64,000 nucleotides of DNA from Kiritimatiellia bacterium (lineage in GTDB: Bacteria > Verrucomicrobiota > Kiritimatiellia > UBA8416 > YA12-FULL-48-11), in the NCBI GenBank assembly GCA_028716365.1, contig JAQUPZ010000001.1:62001-126000 (forward strand). The letters run 5' to 3'. Within the stretch, counting starts at the first letter, position 1, and every line of letters begins with the position of its first letter. The position numbers and the translations under genes are program-made. Below the pieces are notes generated by a model. That model was not told where the DNA came from. It did not search any database and saw only the letters and a list, made by a program, of their open reading frames with translations. Shown piece after piece: positions 9,416-17,559 of this stretch.

Positions 9416-9613
9416 ATGAGAGTTTTGAAACATCTGATCATGGTAGTTGTATTGGCGGCAATAATCGTGGTCGGAGCAGGATGTGGAAGCCTGAGTCTTT
9501 TCAGTAGTAGACACGTACATTATCATGCCAGCCCGGAAGCAGATAAAAAGATAGATACCCTTGAAAAAAGGGTTGAAATACTGGAAAAAGCTGTTCAAGA
9601 ACAGAAAAAGTAG
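9416..9613 (+). CDS. Very small lipoprotein with His-rich motif and coiled-coil tail
   Basis: A 65-residue protein whose hydrophobic signal ends in GAGC (lipobox Cys at residue 23). The mature part begins CGSLSLFSSRHVHYHAS, resembling the preceding lipoprotein, then forms a short heptad-like helix (KIDTLEKRVEILEKAVQEQ). The alternating His residues could bind metal, and the helix could form an oligomer, in the manner of Lpp-type proteins. Its ATG is 17 bp after the previous stop and has an AAAGGGG ribosome binding site, so both are probably one transcript. Function unknown. Confidence 0.65.
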   Translation: MRVLKHLIMVVVLAAIIVVGAGCGSLSLFSSRHVHYHASPEADKKIDTLEKRVEILEKAVQEQKK

Positions 9614-9686
9614 ATATATTACTTCAAATTAATTGGTTGTTTTCAAACCGGGAATTTTATTAGTATGTTGTCGCAGAGGAGGCGTT

Positions 9687-10268
9687 ATGAAAAAAATAAT
9701 ACCAATTATTTCCCTGATTTTATTATTCGCTATATCAAACGTCTTTGCCGCGGAAGCATGTGGCGGTGCGGGGACAGCAGATGACCAGCTGATTGCCTCA
9801 AAGGCAAAAGAGCTTGTTAAAGATAAAACTACACGGATAGAGAAGATTTCTGCGCTTCACTCTTTTGTACGTGATGAAATAAATCAGATCGAAGCCAAAT
9901 ATGCTGGTTGAGGGGGTAAAAAAATAATTCCGCCCAGCCGTGCGCTGAGCAACAAGAGTGGTGACCAGCAGGCAAAAGCAGAACTTCTTGGTAAGCTTCT
10001 TATGGCGGCAGGAGAGAAACCCTGCATGTTGAAACATGGAAGCGCGAAAAATGCATACTATATGGTAATGATTCCCGCTTCCGATGATGAAATTGCGGAA
10101 TGGAAAAAAAGCCTTAAGAATGTGCCCGCTGTAATCAGCATGGACAATCTTAAGCTGGTTCCTCTGCAACTCGAAGCAAACGCCGAGATTGGATCTGTCG
10201 ATAAAAAACTTTACGATCCAGGTGCAAATGGCTGGACTTCAGCAGTGAATCTAAAACAGTGCAAATAA
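9687..10268 (+). CDS. Exported transglutaminase-like protein interrupted by an in-frame TGA (copy 1; putative selenoprotein)
   Basis: From the ATG at 9687 (AGGAGGCG ribosome binding site) a signal peptide (residues 1-21) leads into a transglutaminase-like fold beginning RIEKISALHSFVRDEI. Codon 75 (9909-9911) is TGA. The same frame then continues for 118 codons (GGKKIIPPSRALSNKSGDQQ and on) to TAA at 10268. The downstream part matches the next gene with many synonymous differences, so it is still selected as protein, and codon 75 is TGA in both copies. The residues expected for the catalytic Cys (GDQQAKAELL, Gln where families have Cys) and His (KNAYYMVMIP) are absent. If UGA is read as selenocysteine the product is 193 residues; if not, it is a truncated 74-residue peptide. 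Confidence 0.7.
9937..9962 (+). promoter_or_regulatory. Candidate SECIS-like stem-loop, copy 1
   Basis: Downstream of the TGA at 9909-9911, GCCG (9937-9940) can pair with UGGU (9959-9962), using two G-U pairs. An inner GC/GC stem (9944-9945 with 9949-9950) is capped by a UGA triloop. The apical loop is about 34 nt from the UGA, inside the range known for bacterial selenocysteine insertion elements. The same structure exists in the second gene with stronger pairs. The stem is short, so support comes mainly from its conservation. Confidence 0.35.
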
Positions 10269-10441
10269 GATTGCATGTAATTTAGAATCCAGAAGAAGTC
10301 TTTTCCAATTATTCTGGTGCTTGCGTTTGAATTTGTAGAAACCGGGACATCACCGCGGGTTCAGAATATTATCTGAAGATAAAGAAAAGACCGGTAAAAT
10401 TGTCACGCCCTGCCTGATCAAGAAAATTAAAGAAAGTCTTA

Positions 10442-11011
10442 ATGAAAAAAATTGTACAGATCGTTTTTCTGGTTCTGACAATAGCTTTATTGCGTGGTTT
10501 TGCCGGTGATACATATGATACCGGCGATGATACGGGGATTAATTCAAAATCGAAAGAACTTGTGGCCGGTAAAAATACCAGGCTGGAAAAGATATCAGCA
10601 GTGTATTCCTTTGTACGTGACGAGATAAGTCAGATAGACAATCAATATGGCTGACAAGGGAAGAAAATAATTCCGCCCAGCCGTGCGCTGAGCGACAATA
10701 GCGGCGATCAGCAGGCAAGAGCAGAACTCCTCGGGAAACTCCTTAAAGCAGCGGGTGAAACCCCATATATACTTAAATGCGGGGACATGGGAAAAGCATA
10801 CTATATGGTAATGATTCCCGTGTCAGATGAAGAAATCACCGAATGGAAAAAAAGCCTTAAGAACGCACCTGTTGTAATTAGTATGGACAAGCTCAAACTG
10901 GTACCGCTGCAACTCGAAGCAGACGCCGAAATTGGATCAATAGCAAAGGACCTTTATGATCCTGTTGCAAATGGCTGGGCTTTACCGGTGGATTTGATCC
11001 CTGTTGAATAA
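10442..11011 (+). CDS. Exported transglutaminase-like protein interrupted by an in-frame TGA (copy 2; putative selenoprotein)
   Basis: A tandem paralogue of the preceding gene. A signal peptide (about residues 1-21) is followed by RLEKISAVYSFVRDEI. TGA is codon 71 (10652-10654), and the same frame continues for 118 codons (QGKKIIPPSRALSDNSGDQQ and on) to TAA. Relative to copy 1 there is a one-codon deletion just before the TGA and a different residue just after it, yet the TGA keeps its place three codons before the KKIIPPSRAL block. TGG codons elsewhere in the frame show that Trp is written normally. The start at 10442 has only a weak ribosome binding site. As in copy 1, the transglutaminase Cys and His positions are not conserved. 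Confidence 0.7.
10680..10705 (+). promoter_or_regulatory. Candidate SECIS-like stem-loop, copy 2
   Basis: GCCG (10680-10683) pairs with CGGC (10702-10705). An inner CGC (10686-10688) pairs with GCG (10692-10694) around a UGA triloop, about 35 nt after the UGA codon at 10652-10654. Compared with copy 1, the third-position changes AGT to AGC and GGT to GGC turn two G-U pairs into G-C pairs, so pairing is kept through silent changes. The internal loop is large. Confidence 0.38.
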
Positions 11012-11128
11012 GATGTGAAAAAAACCACCTGAACAGATGTCCTGATCATAATTGTGTTTTCTGCTTTTTTACCGTAGATTCTTCCTCTATCATGCTCCGC
11101 GAATACACAAATTGGTGGAGTCAAAATC

Positions 11129-12403
11129 ATGTTGGATATCAAAAAAATCCGTGAAAACGAACAGGAAGTACGGCAGGGACTTAAAAACCGTAATACCGAT
11201 ACTACTGTAATTGATAAGGTTGTTGAACTTGACCATGGTAGACGCAAACTGCTTACGGAAGTAGAAGCCCTCAAAAACCGGCGCAATGTGGTTTCAAAGG
11301 AAATTGGTTTGCTGAAAAAAAAGGGCGAGAACACTGATAAAATTCAGGCGGAGATGCGTGAACTGGGTGACAAAATTGCCGCCATAGATGTCCAAGTCCG
11401 GGAGATCGATGCTCAACTTGAAGGTCAGATGCTTTTAATTCCGAATATTCCGCATAATAGCCTTCCTGTTGGTCCCGATAAATTTTCAAACAAGGTGGTG
11501 AGGGAATACGGGAAACCGGTTGAGTTTAATTTTAAACCGAAAACACATGTTGAACTGGGTGAAAAACTTGGCATTTTTGATTTTGAACGCGCAACCAAAA
11601 TGACAGGTGCGGGTTTTCCGTTGTTTGTGGGTGCAGGTGCCAGATTGCAGCGTGCCCTGATCCAATTCATGCTGGATCTTCATATCAAGGAACATGGTTA
11701 TACTGAGTTATGGCCACCGTCTGTTTGCAACAGTGCGTCAATGCGCGGGACCGGTCAGCTTCCCAAGATGGCGGAGGATATGTATCACGTGATACTCGAC
11801 GACCTGTGGCTTATTCCAACAGCTGAGGTACCTGTCACGAATTTCTATCGGGATGAAATACTTGACCGGACGTTGCCTATTTATCTGACAGCTTATACTT
11901 CATGCTTCCGGCGCGAAGCCGGTTCTGCGGGCAAGGAAACAAGGGGGCTTATACGTGTTCACCAGTTTGATAAGGTGGAAATGGTCAAGTTTGTGGAACC
12001 TGAAACTTCGTATAATGAACTTGAGTCGCTTGTTGCCAATGCGGAAGATGTATTGAAAAGGCTTGGATTGCATTACAGGGTGTTGATGTTATGCACAGGA
12101 GATATCAGTTTTTCTGCGGCGAAATGTTACGATATTGAACTGTGGGCGCCGGGTCAGAATGACTGGCTTGAAGTTTCGTCGTGCAGCAACTTTGAAGATT
12201 TCCAGGCAAGACGTGCGAACATAAGGTACAGAAAAGACGGCAAAGTTCGTTTTGTTCATACGCTTAATGGTTCGGGCGTTGCGCTGGCACGGCTGGTGGT
12301 TGCAATCATTGAGAATTATCAACAGGCGGATGGATCGGTCATTCTGCCAGAAGCAATAGTTCCTTACATGGGTGGTATTACGAAACTTGAGAAAGTTTCC
12401 TGA
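11129..12403 (+). CDS. serS: Seryl-tRNA synthetase
   Basis: A 424-residue class II synthetase that charges tRNA-Ser (and tRNA-Sec, if the cell has one) in the cytosol. The N-terminal 110 residues form the long antiparallel coiled-coil arm (LDIKKIRENEQEVRQGLKNR onward). The catalytic core has motif 2 (TSCFRREAGSAGKETRGLIR) and motif 3 (GSGVALARLVVAIIENYQ). Length and start fit the family, with a GGTGGAG ribosome binding site upstream. tilS follows after 42 bp in the same direction, so the two may share a transcript. Confidence 0.98.
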   Translation: MLDIKKIRENEQEVRQGLKNRNTDTTVIDKVVELDHGRRKLLTEVEALKNRRNVVSKEIGLLKKKGENTDKIQAEMRELGDKIAAIDVQVREIDAQLEGQMLLIPNIPHNSLPVGPDKFSNKVVREYGKPVEFNFKPKTHVELGEKLGIFDFERATKMTGAGFPLFVGAGARLQRALIQFMLDLHIKEHGYTELWPPSVCNSASMRGTGQLPKMAEDMYHVILDDLWLIPTAEVPVTNFYRDEILDRTLPIYLTAYTSCFRREAGSAGKETRGLIRVHQFDKVEMVKFVEPETSYNELESLVANAEDVLKRLGLHYRVLMLCTGDISFSAAKCYDIELWAPGQNDWLEVSSCSNFEDFQARRANIRYRKDGKVRFVHTLNGSGVALARLVVAIIENYQQADGSVILPEAIVPYMGGITKLEKVS

Positions 12404-12445
12404 GACGATCTATTTCAGTCCGCACGAAGTAAGTGTATTTAATTC

Positions 12446-13864
12446 ATGATCAAATCAATTCAGGCGTCAATCCGGAAGCATCATCTCCTGCGGAAAGGAG
12501 ACCGGGTCCTTGTGGCGGTTTCTGGCGGTGCTGACTCGGTTGCTCTTCTGTGTTTGTTGTATCGACTGTCCAGTTCGCTTGGTTTAACGCTTGCAGTTGC
12601 GCATCTTAATCATCGTATTCGAGGTAAAGAGTCAGACGATGATGCGGAATTTGTAAAAAAACTGGCTTCACGATTTGGAATTTCCTGTGTTATCGGCAAC
12701 ATCGATGTTCCCAAAATAGCAAAGAACAGCAGTTTATCGCTTGAAATGGCGGCGCGCAAAGCAAGATATGATTTCCTTGTTAAAACGGCGTATAAACTGA
12801 GAGCGAATGTCATTGCTACTGCCCATACTGCTGATGATCAGGCCGAAACAATTCTATTAAAACTCGCGCGCGGTGCAGGAGCACGTGGCCTGGCCGGTAT
12901 TCCCCGTGAGCTTTTCCTCGATGATCTAAAAGTTGTGCGGCCGATGCTGGATATCAGGCGAAGTGAAATAGAAGCTTTTCTACAGGAACTAAATCAGACA
13001 TGGCGCGAAGACAAAACAAACAGAAATCCGGCGTACCTGCGCAACCGTGTGCGGCACGAGGTATTGCCGTTTTTAGAGAAAAAATTGAATCCCGAAATCA
13101 GGATTGCATTACTTCGTGCATCGGAGGTACTTCGTGAGGAGGATAAATGGCTGGAAGAACTGGCGACAGGAATTCTCAAAAAGTGTCTTATAAATTCCGG
13201 AAAAATACTAAACGTTAAACTCATTAACAGGCAGTGTATTGCGGCAAGGCGTCGTGTTCTGAGGTTATGGCTTTCTTCATCCGGAATTTCACCGGAAATA
13301 CTGGATTATAATGTCGTGGCACGCGTTGAAGCACTTTTACGCGGGGCGAAAGGAAGCGGTAAAACAGAAATTGCGGGTAATTGGATTGTTAAAAGACGGT
13401 ATGGCCGCCTTGTTGTTGAAAAAAGGTGTACTGGATCCAGTAGATCTTTCCGGCACGAAGTACAAATTCCCGGAGAAACAGTAGTGGCAGATATAAAGTT
13501 AAAAATTGTAACTTCATTAAGACCGGGTCTTGTCAAAGACAGTATAATCCAGGCCGGTCATTTACCGGCAAGAGCATCTATTAATTTGTCAGCGGTTGGA
13601 AAACGTAAGCTGATTGTCAGGTCGTGGTGGAAGGGTGACAGGATTAAACCCTTTGGAATGGCTGGGTCAAAAAAACTTCAAGATGTTTTTACAGATGAAA
13701 AAATTCCAGTCGAACAACGCGGCGATGTGCCTGTTTTTGAATGTGGTGGAGAGATTATCTGGATTCCCGGTTATCGTGTTGCCAGGGGATGGGAAATCAA
13801 AATTCCTTCCGGCCCAGCGCTCCAGATACTTATTGAAAAATTAGTTCTTAATTCAAGTGCTTAA
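12446..13864 (+). CDS. tilS: tRNA(Ile)-lysidine synthetase
   Basis: A 472-residue N-type ATP pyrophosphatase that attaches lysine to C34 of the CAU-anticodon tRNA-Ile so that it reads AUA. The PP-loop VAVSGGADSVALLCLL lies at residues 23-38, followed by the AHLNHRIRG and ATAHTADDQAETILLKLARG blocks. The C-terminal TilS substrate domains end with GDRIKPFGMAGSKKLQDVF. The protein is full length. Its last 17 bp overlap the 3' end of the convergent LacI-type gene. In many bacteria tilS is adjacent to ftsH; here ftsH lies 44.5 kb further on, beyond a catabolic island. Confidence 0.96.
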   Translation: MIKSIQASIRKHHLLRKGDRVLVAVSGGADSVALLCLLYRLSSSLGLTLAVAHLNHRIRGKESDDDAEFVKKLASRFGISCVIGNIDVPKIAKNSSLSLEMAARKARYDFLVKTAYKLRANVIATAHTADDQAETILLKLARGAGARGLAGIPRELFLDDLKVVRPMLDIRRSEIEAFLQELNQTWREDKTNRNPAYLRNRVRHEVLPFLEKKLNPEIRIALLRASEVLREEDKWLEELATGILKKCLINSGKILNVKLINRQCIAARRRVLRLWLSSSGISPEILDYNVVARVEALLRGAKGSGKTEIAGNWIVKRRYGRLVVEKRCTGSSRSFRHEVQIPGETVVADIKLKIVTSLRPGLVKDSIIQAGHLPARASINLSAVGKRKLIVRSWWKGDRIKPFGMAGSKKLQDVFTDEKIPVEQRGDVPVFECGGEIIWIPGYRVARGWEIKIPSGPALQILIEKLVLNSSA

Positions 13865-14882
13865 CAGATTCCCGGACAATCAAGCGGGTGGGAAGTAGAA
13901 CACCTTCCGGAGTGGATTTATCAGGTGACTGTATTCGTTCAAGAAGCAATCTTACAGCTTTCTGACCAATTTCTGAACTTTCCTGTGCGATCGTTGTCAT
14001 GGGTGGAGAAAGATGTGCCATATATGGCTGATCATCAAAACTGATCATTGATAGATTGTCCGGGATACGCAGTTTTGCTTCGGATAGTGCACGAAGAGCC
14101 CCCAGCATAAGCAAGTTGCTGAACGCAAGAATGGCCGTAAAGTTCTGCTTGTTTTCCAATAGTTGTCTGGTTTCGGAATAACCACACTGTTCGTTGAAAC
14201 TATTGCCGACCATGATGTCCCTATTAACAGGAATACTATGAGCCGCCAAGGCTGCTTCATAACCGCGCACACGGTCTTTATTTGGTGATGTATTCCGAAG
14301 TCCCTGTAGACACATAATCTGCCTGTGGCCATTTTCGATGAGGTATTGAGTGGCATCACGCGCTCCTGCGAAATTGTCCGAGGCAACATAAGGGATTGTT
14401 ATCTGGGGAAAATAACGGTCTGCCAAAACAATTGGAAAACGGGAACGTTCAAATTTCTTGAGATGTTCACAAGACTGCCCGACAGGACAAAGTAATAATC
14501 CTTCAATTCCACGGCTAAAGAGAACTTCTAGTGATTCAATTTCCATGTCCACATTATCCTGGCTGTCACAAAGAATGACACCATAATTGTTCCGATGTGC
14601 TTCGACGGTAACTCCATTGGCAATACTGGCAAAAAAAGGATTGGAAATATCCGGAATAACCAGGCCGATTGTCGTTGTTTTATTCAGACGGAGACCTCGT
14701 GCCAGCCGACTGGGAACGAATTTCAGTTCTGCCGCCAGTTTGACAACGGATTTTTCTGTTTCTTTACTGATCCGATATCGGCGGGCATGGCCATTGAGGA
14801 TGCGCGAAACCGTGGTAACAGATATTCCAAGTTGTTTACCAATACGCTTCAGGGTTACCCTCGAATTCACATCCATACTCAT
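13848..14882 (-). CDS. LacI-family transcriptional regulator, likely repressor of the ribose/nucleoside operon
   Basis: A 344-residue protein with a LacI helix-turn-helix at residues 8-30 (TLKRIGKQLGISVTTVSRIL) and hinge helix PSRLARGLRL. A periplasmic-binding-protein-like sensor domain starts with IGLVIPDISNPFFASI. It is divergent from the ABC transporter operon at 15.05 kb, with back-to-back promoters and a perfect palindrome between them, so it probably controls that operon in an RbsR-like manner with ribose or a related sugar as effector (inference). Its 3' end overlaps the tilS 3' end by 17 bp, an unusually tight convergent arrangement. Confidence 0.93.
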   Translation of the reverse strand: MSMDVNSRVTLKRIGKQLGISVTTVSRILNGHARRYRISKETEKSVVKLAAELKFVPSRLARGLRLNKTTTIGLVIPDISNPFFASIANGVTVEAHRNNYGVILCDSQDNVDMEIESLEVLFSRGIEGLLLCPVGQSCEHLKKFERSRFPIVLADRYFPQITIPYVASDNFAGARDATQYLIENGHRQIMCLQGLRNTSPNKDRVRGYEAALAAHSIPVNRDIMVGNSFNEQCGYSETRQLLENKQNFTAILAFSNLLMLGALRALSEAKLRIPDNLSMISFDDQPYMAHLSPPMTTIAQESSEIGQKAVRLLLERIQSPDKSTPEGVLLPTRLIVRESVKHLN

Positions 14883-14920
14883 GTTGATTTCCTGTTTTTA
14901 TCTTTTAACACTTGATTGTT

Positions 14921-14987
14921 GTACTATCGTGATTCTAAATTGTTGTCAACATACTATTGACATAAAAAAGTGAAAATGCAATATTAG
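14921..14987. promoter_or_regulatory. Back-to-back divergent promoters between the LacI gene and the ABC operon
   Basis: TGTCAA (14944-14949) and TTGACA (14957-14962) form a perfect inverted repeat with a 7-bp centre and can serve as -35 boxes in both directions. Rightward, AATATT at 14980-14985 lies 17 bp on. Leftward, TAGTAC (reverse complement of 14921-14926) lies 17 bp on. The inverted repeat could also be a repressor site that blocks both promoters. Confidence 0.45.
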
Positions 14988-15005
14988 CGCGAACGATTGA
15001 GCACG

Positions 15006-15026
15006 TACATAATGTCATATTATGTA
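15006..15026. promoter_or_regulatory. Perfect 8-bp inverted repeat, putative LacI-family operator
   Basis: TACATAAT, a 5-bp spacer, then ATTATGTA: perfect arms centred about 35 bp upstream of the binding-protein start and just downstream of the rightward promoter. The position fits a repressor operator in the 5' untranslated region. The arms lack the CG centre of classic LacI/PurR sites, so binding by the adjacent regulator is an inference from location and symmetry. Confidence 0.5.
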
Positions 15027-15051
15027 TTTTGGACGCAAGGAGGTAATTACC

Positions 15052-16026
15052 ATGAAAATATGTAACCAAATAAGTCGGTTTTTCTGTTTGTTTTGTAGTG
15101 TAACAATACTTCTGATGGTTTCTTCATGCGGCAAGGTTGAACAAACGAAATCCACAGGGCAGGAAGCAAAGCGGTTCCGAATCGCGCTGATTATGAAATC
15201 GCTGGCCAACGAATTCTTCAAAACCATGGAAGACGGTGCAAAAGTGCATCAGGTGCAGCATACACAGGACTATGAACTATTGTCCAACGGTATCCGTAAT
15301 GAGCAGGATGTAATGGGACAGAATGCCATGGTTGAACAGATGATTGCCCAGAAAGTAGACGCGATTGTTATCGCGCCCGCGGATTCGAAAGCCCTTATCT
15401 CTGTCTGCAAACGTGCGCAGGATGCCGGTATTGTAGTCGTTAACATCGACAATAAATTTGATCGTGCCACTCTGGAGGGAAAACAGGCAAAAATTCCTTT
15501 CGTGGGACCTGATAATCGAAAAGGCGCGCGTCTTGCAGGTGAATATCTCGCAAAGCAGCTTAAAACAGGCAACGAAGTGGCCATCATCGAAGGGATGCCC
15601 GGCGCATTTAACGGTGAACAGCGCCGGCTTGGTTTTGAAGATGCAATGAAAACGGCGGAAATGAAGATTGTGAGTTCACAAACAGCGCGATGGGAAATGA
15701 ATGAAGCCAGCAAAGTGGTCGGCGCATTGCTCCCGACCCAGCCAAAATTGAAAGCCCTTTTATGTGCCAATGATAGTATGGCGCTTGGAGCGGCTTCAGC
15801 TCTTCGAAGCGCAAATCGTCTGGATGTGATTGTAATCGGATTTGACAATATTTCCGCTGCGCAGGAATTGATTAAAAATGGACGAATGCTGTGCACCGTT
15901 GATCAACACGGAGATAAAATAGCCGTATTCGGCATCGAATATGCCCTGGAAATCCTGCGAACTAAAAAAGCCCCAACTGACCAGGAAACTCCTGTTGATC
16001 TCATTACAGTTCAGAATTTAAAGTAG
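15052..16026 (+). CDS. Ribose-type sugar ABC transporter, substrate-binding lipoprotein
   Basis: A 324-residue periplasmic binding protein. The start at 15052 is chosen because AAGGAGG lies 8 bp upstream. The signal ends with the lipobox VSSC, so the protein is lipid-anchored, as is common for this family. The mature part has the RbsB-like opening FRIALIMKSLANEFFKTMEDGA, then DAIVIAPADSKALI, the hinge crossing IPFVGPDNRKGARLAGEYLA, and VIVIGFDNISAAQELI. This is a type I binding-protein fold for pentoses or similar sugars. It is first in the operon with an ATPase, a permease, ribokinase and a nucleoside hydrolase, which points to ribose. Confidence 0.92.
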   Translation: MKICNQISRFFCLFCSVTILLMVSSCGKVEQTKSTGQEAKRFRIALIMKSLANEFFKTMEDGAKVHQVQHTQDYELLSNGIRNEQDVMGQNAMVEQMIAQKVDAIVIAPADSKALISVCKRAQDAGIVVVNIDNKFDRATLEGKQAKIPFVGPDNRKGARLAGEYLAKQLKTGNEVAIIEGMPGAFNGEQRRLGFEDAMKTAEMKIVSSQTARWEMNEASKVVGALLPTQPKLKALLCANDSMALGAASALRSANRLDVIVIGFDNISAAQELIKNGRMLCTVDQHGDKIAVFGIEYALEILRTKKAPTDQETPVDLITVQNLK

Positions 16027-16032
16027 TAAAAC

Positions 16033-17559
16033 ATGGTAGAATCAATAACACCTTTGCCTCTGCTTGAATTACGAAACATCACCAGGGAATATCCCGGCGT
16101 GATGGCGCTTCATAATGTTAACTTCAATGTTTGTGCCGGTGAACTTCATGCATTGGTTGGAGAAAATGGCGCAGGTAAAAGTACACTTTGCAGAATAATC
16201 GCGGGTGTGACGCGACCGAATAGCGGCGACATGCTGTTTCATGGCAAACCATATGCGCCATCCAGTCGTTCCGAGGCACGGAATCATGGTGTGGCAATGG
16301 TTATGCAGGAGCTTAACCTGATTTCCAACCTGACAGTTGCAGAAAATATTTTTATGGATCGTATGCCGACTCGCGGAACTTTGATCAGTTATCGTGATAT
16401 GAATGCAGCGGCACATACATGTCTGCAGACACTGGGGTTAAATGATATAAATCCCGATCAGAAAGTATGGGCGCTCGGAGTGGGACAACAGCAGATGATT
16501 GAAATTGCATCCGCATTGTCCCGGCACTGTGATATTTTGATTTTGGATGAACCTACGGCCGCATTGACCCAAAGAGAGACCGAACATCTTTTTGCACAGA
16601 TTACTGAACTTAAGAAAAAAAGTGTCGGCATCATTTACGTTTCGCATCGTATGGAGGAAATCAAACGTATTGCCGACAGGATTACCGTTTTGCGGGATGG
16701 TGAATGGGTGGCAACCAGTCCTGCTGCTGATGTCGACATGGACCAGATCATCCACTGGATGGTGGGACGTCAGCTTCCAGAACCCTGTGTCCGCAAAACG
16801 GAAAAAGGAACAGTGGCCCTACGCGTGGTAAATTTAACCGTTGAACAAGCAGTTAACCGTGTGAGTTTTGAACTGCATCACGGAGAAATCCTTGGTTTTG
16901 CAGGATTAATGGGAAGCGGACGTACGGAAACGATGCGTGCTGTTTTTGGCGCTGATCGGTCTGATGCAGGCGAAATATATCTGTATGGATCCTCAACACC
17001 TGAACAGATTCGTTCGCCAAGAGATGCTGTCAGGCGGGGAATCGCACTGTTGACGGAAGACCGTAAACAACAGGGACTGTTTCTACCAATGAGCATTCGG
17101 TCAAATATAACAATGACACGTTTGCAGTCTGTTTCCACTGCGCGTACCTTTATCCGGGAAAATATCGAGGCCGAGGTAGCACATCAATGGTGTGAAAATT
17201 TGTCTGTGCGGTGTCGCGACGAGGAGCAGACAGTAGGTGAACTCAGCGGCGGGAATCAGCAAAAAGTAGTCATTGCAAAATGGATATTTCGTGATTGCGA
17301 TATTCTTATATTCGATGAACCCACGCGGGGAATCGATATTGGCGCCCGTTACGAAATCTACCAGTTGTTGGATAATTTGGTTAAAAAAGGGAAAGCGATT
17401 ATCGTTGTTTCCTCGGATATGCAGGAACTCATGGCTATTTCGGATCGTATTGCAGTGATGTCAGATGGTTGTTTAACCGCCGAGTTTCGGCGAGGTGAAT
17501 GGACCCAGGAAGCGATCATGGAAGCGGCATTAAAGGAGTTGATTAATCGTGAACACTGA
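16033..17559 (+). CDS. Ribose-type sugar ABC transporter, duplicated ATPase
   Basis: A 508-residue RbsA/MglA-type protein with two ABC modules. The first has Walker A GENGAGKST and Walker B DILILDEPTAALT with the GVGQQQM signature variant. The second has the degenerate Walker A GLMGSGRTE usual in this family, the canonical signature LSGGNQQK and DEPTRGIDIGARYEIY. It energises sugar import at the inner membrane. It starts 6 bp after the binding protein and overlaps the permease by 11 bp, indicating translational coupling. Confidence 0.95.
   Translation: MVESITPLPLLELRNITREYPGVMALHNVNFNVCAGELHALVGENGAGKSTLCRIIAGVTRPNSGDMLFHGKPYAPSSRSEARNHGVAMVMQELNLISNLTVAENIFMDRMPTRGTLISYRDMNAAAHTCLQTLGLNDINPDQKVWALGVGQQQMIEIASALSRHCDILILDEPTAALTQRETEHLFAQITELKKKSVGIIYVSHRMEEIKRIADRITVLRDGEWVATSPAADVDMDQIIHWMVGRQLPEPCVRKTEKGTVALRVVNLTVEQAVNRVSFELHHGEILGFAGLMGSGRTETMRAVFGADRSDAGEIYLYGSSTPEQIRSPRDAVRRGIALLTEDRKQQGLFLPMSIRSNITMTRLQSVSTARTFIRENIEAEVAHQWCENLSVRCRDEEQTVGELSGGNQQKVVIAKWIFRDCDILIFDEPTRGIDIGARYEIYQLLDNLVKKGKAIIVVSSDMQELMAISDRIAVMSDGCLTAEFRRGEWTQEAIMEAALKELINREH

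Noticed and set aside
9687-11011. UGA read as Trp throughout the genome (alternative genetic code)
   Set aside because: Many genes in the window, such as serS and ftsH, end in TGA, and Trp is written TGG even inside the two UGA-containing genes.
9687-11011. Sequencing error or a single frameshift as the cause of the internal TGA
   Set aside because: Two separate copies carry the TGA at the equivalent codon with different flanking bases, and the frame before and after is the same.
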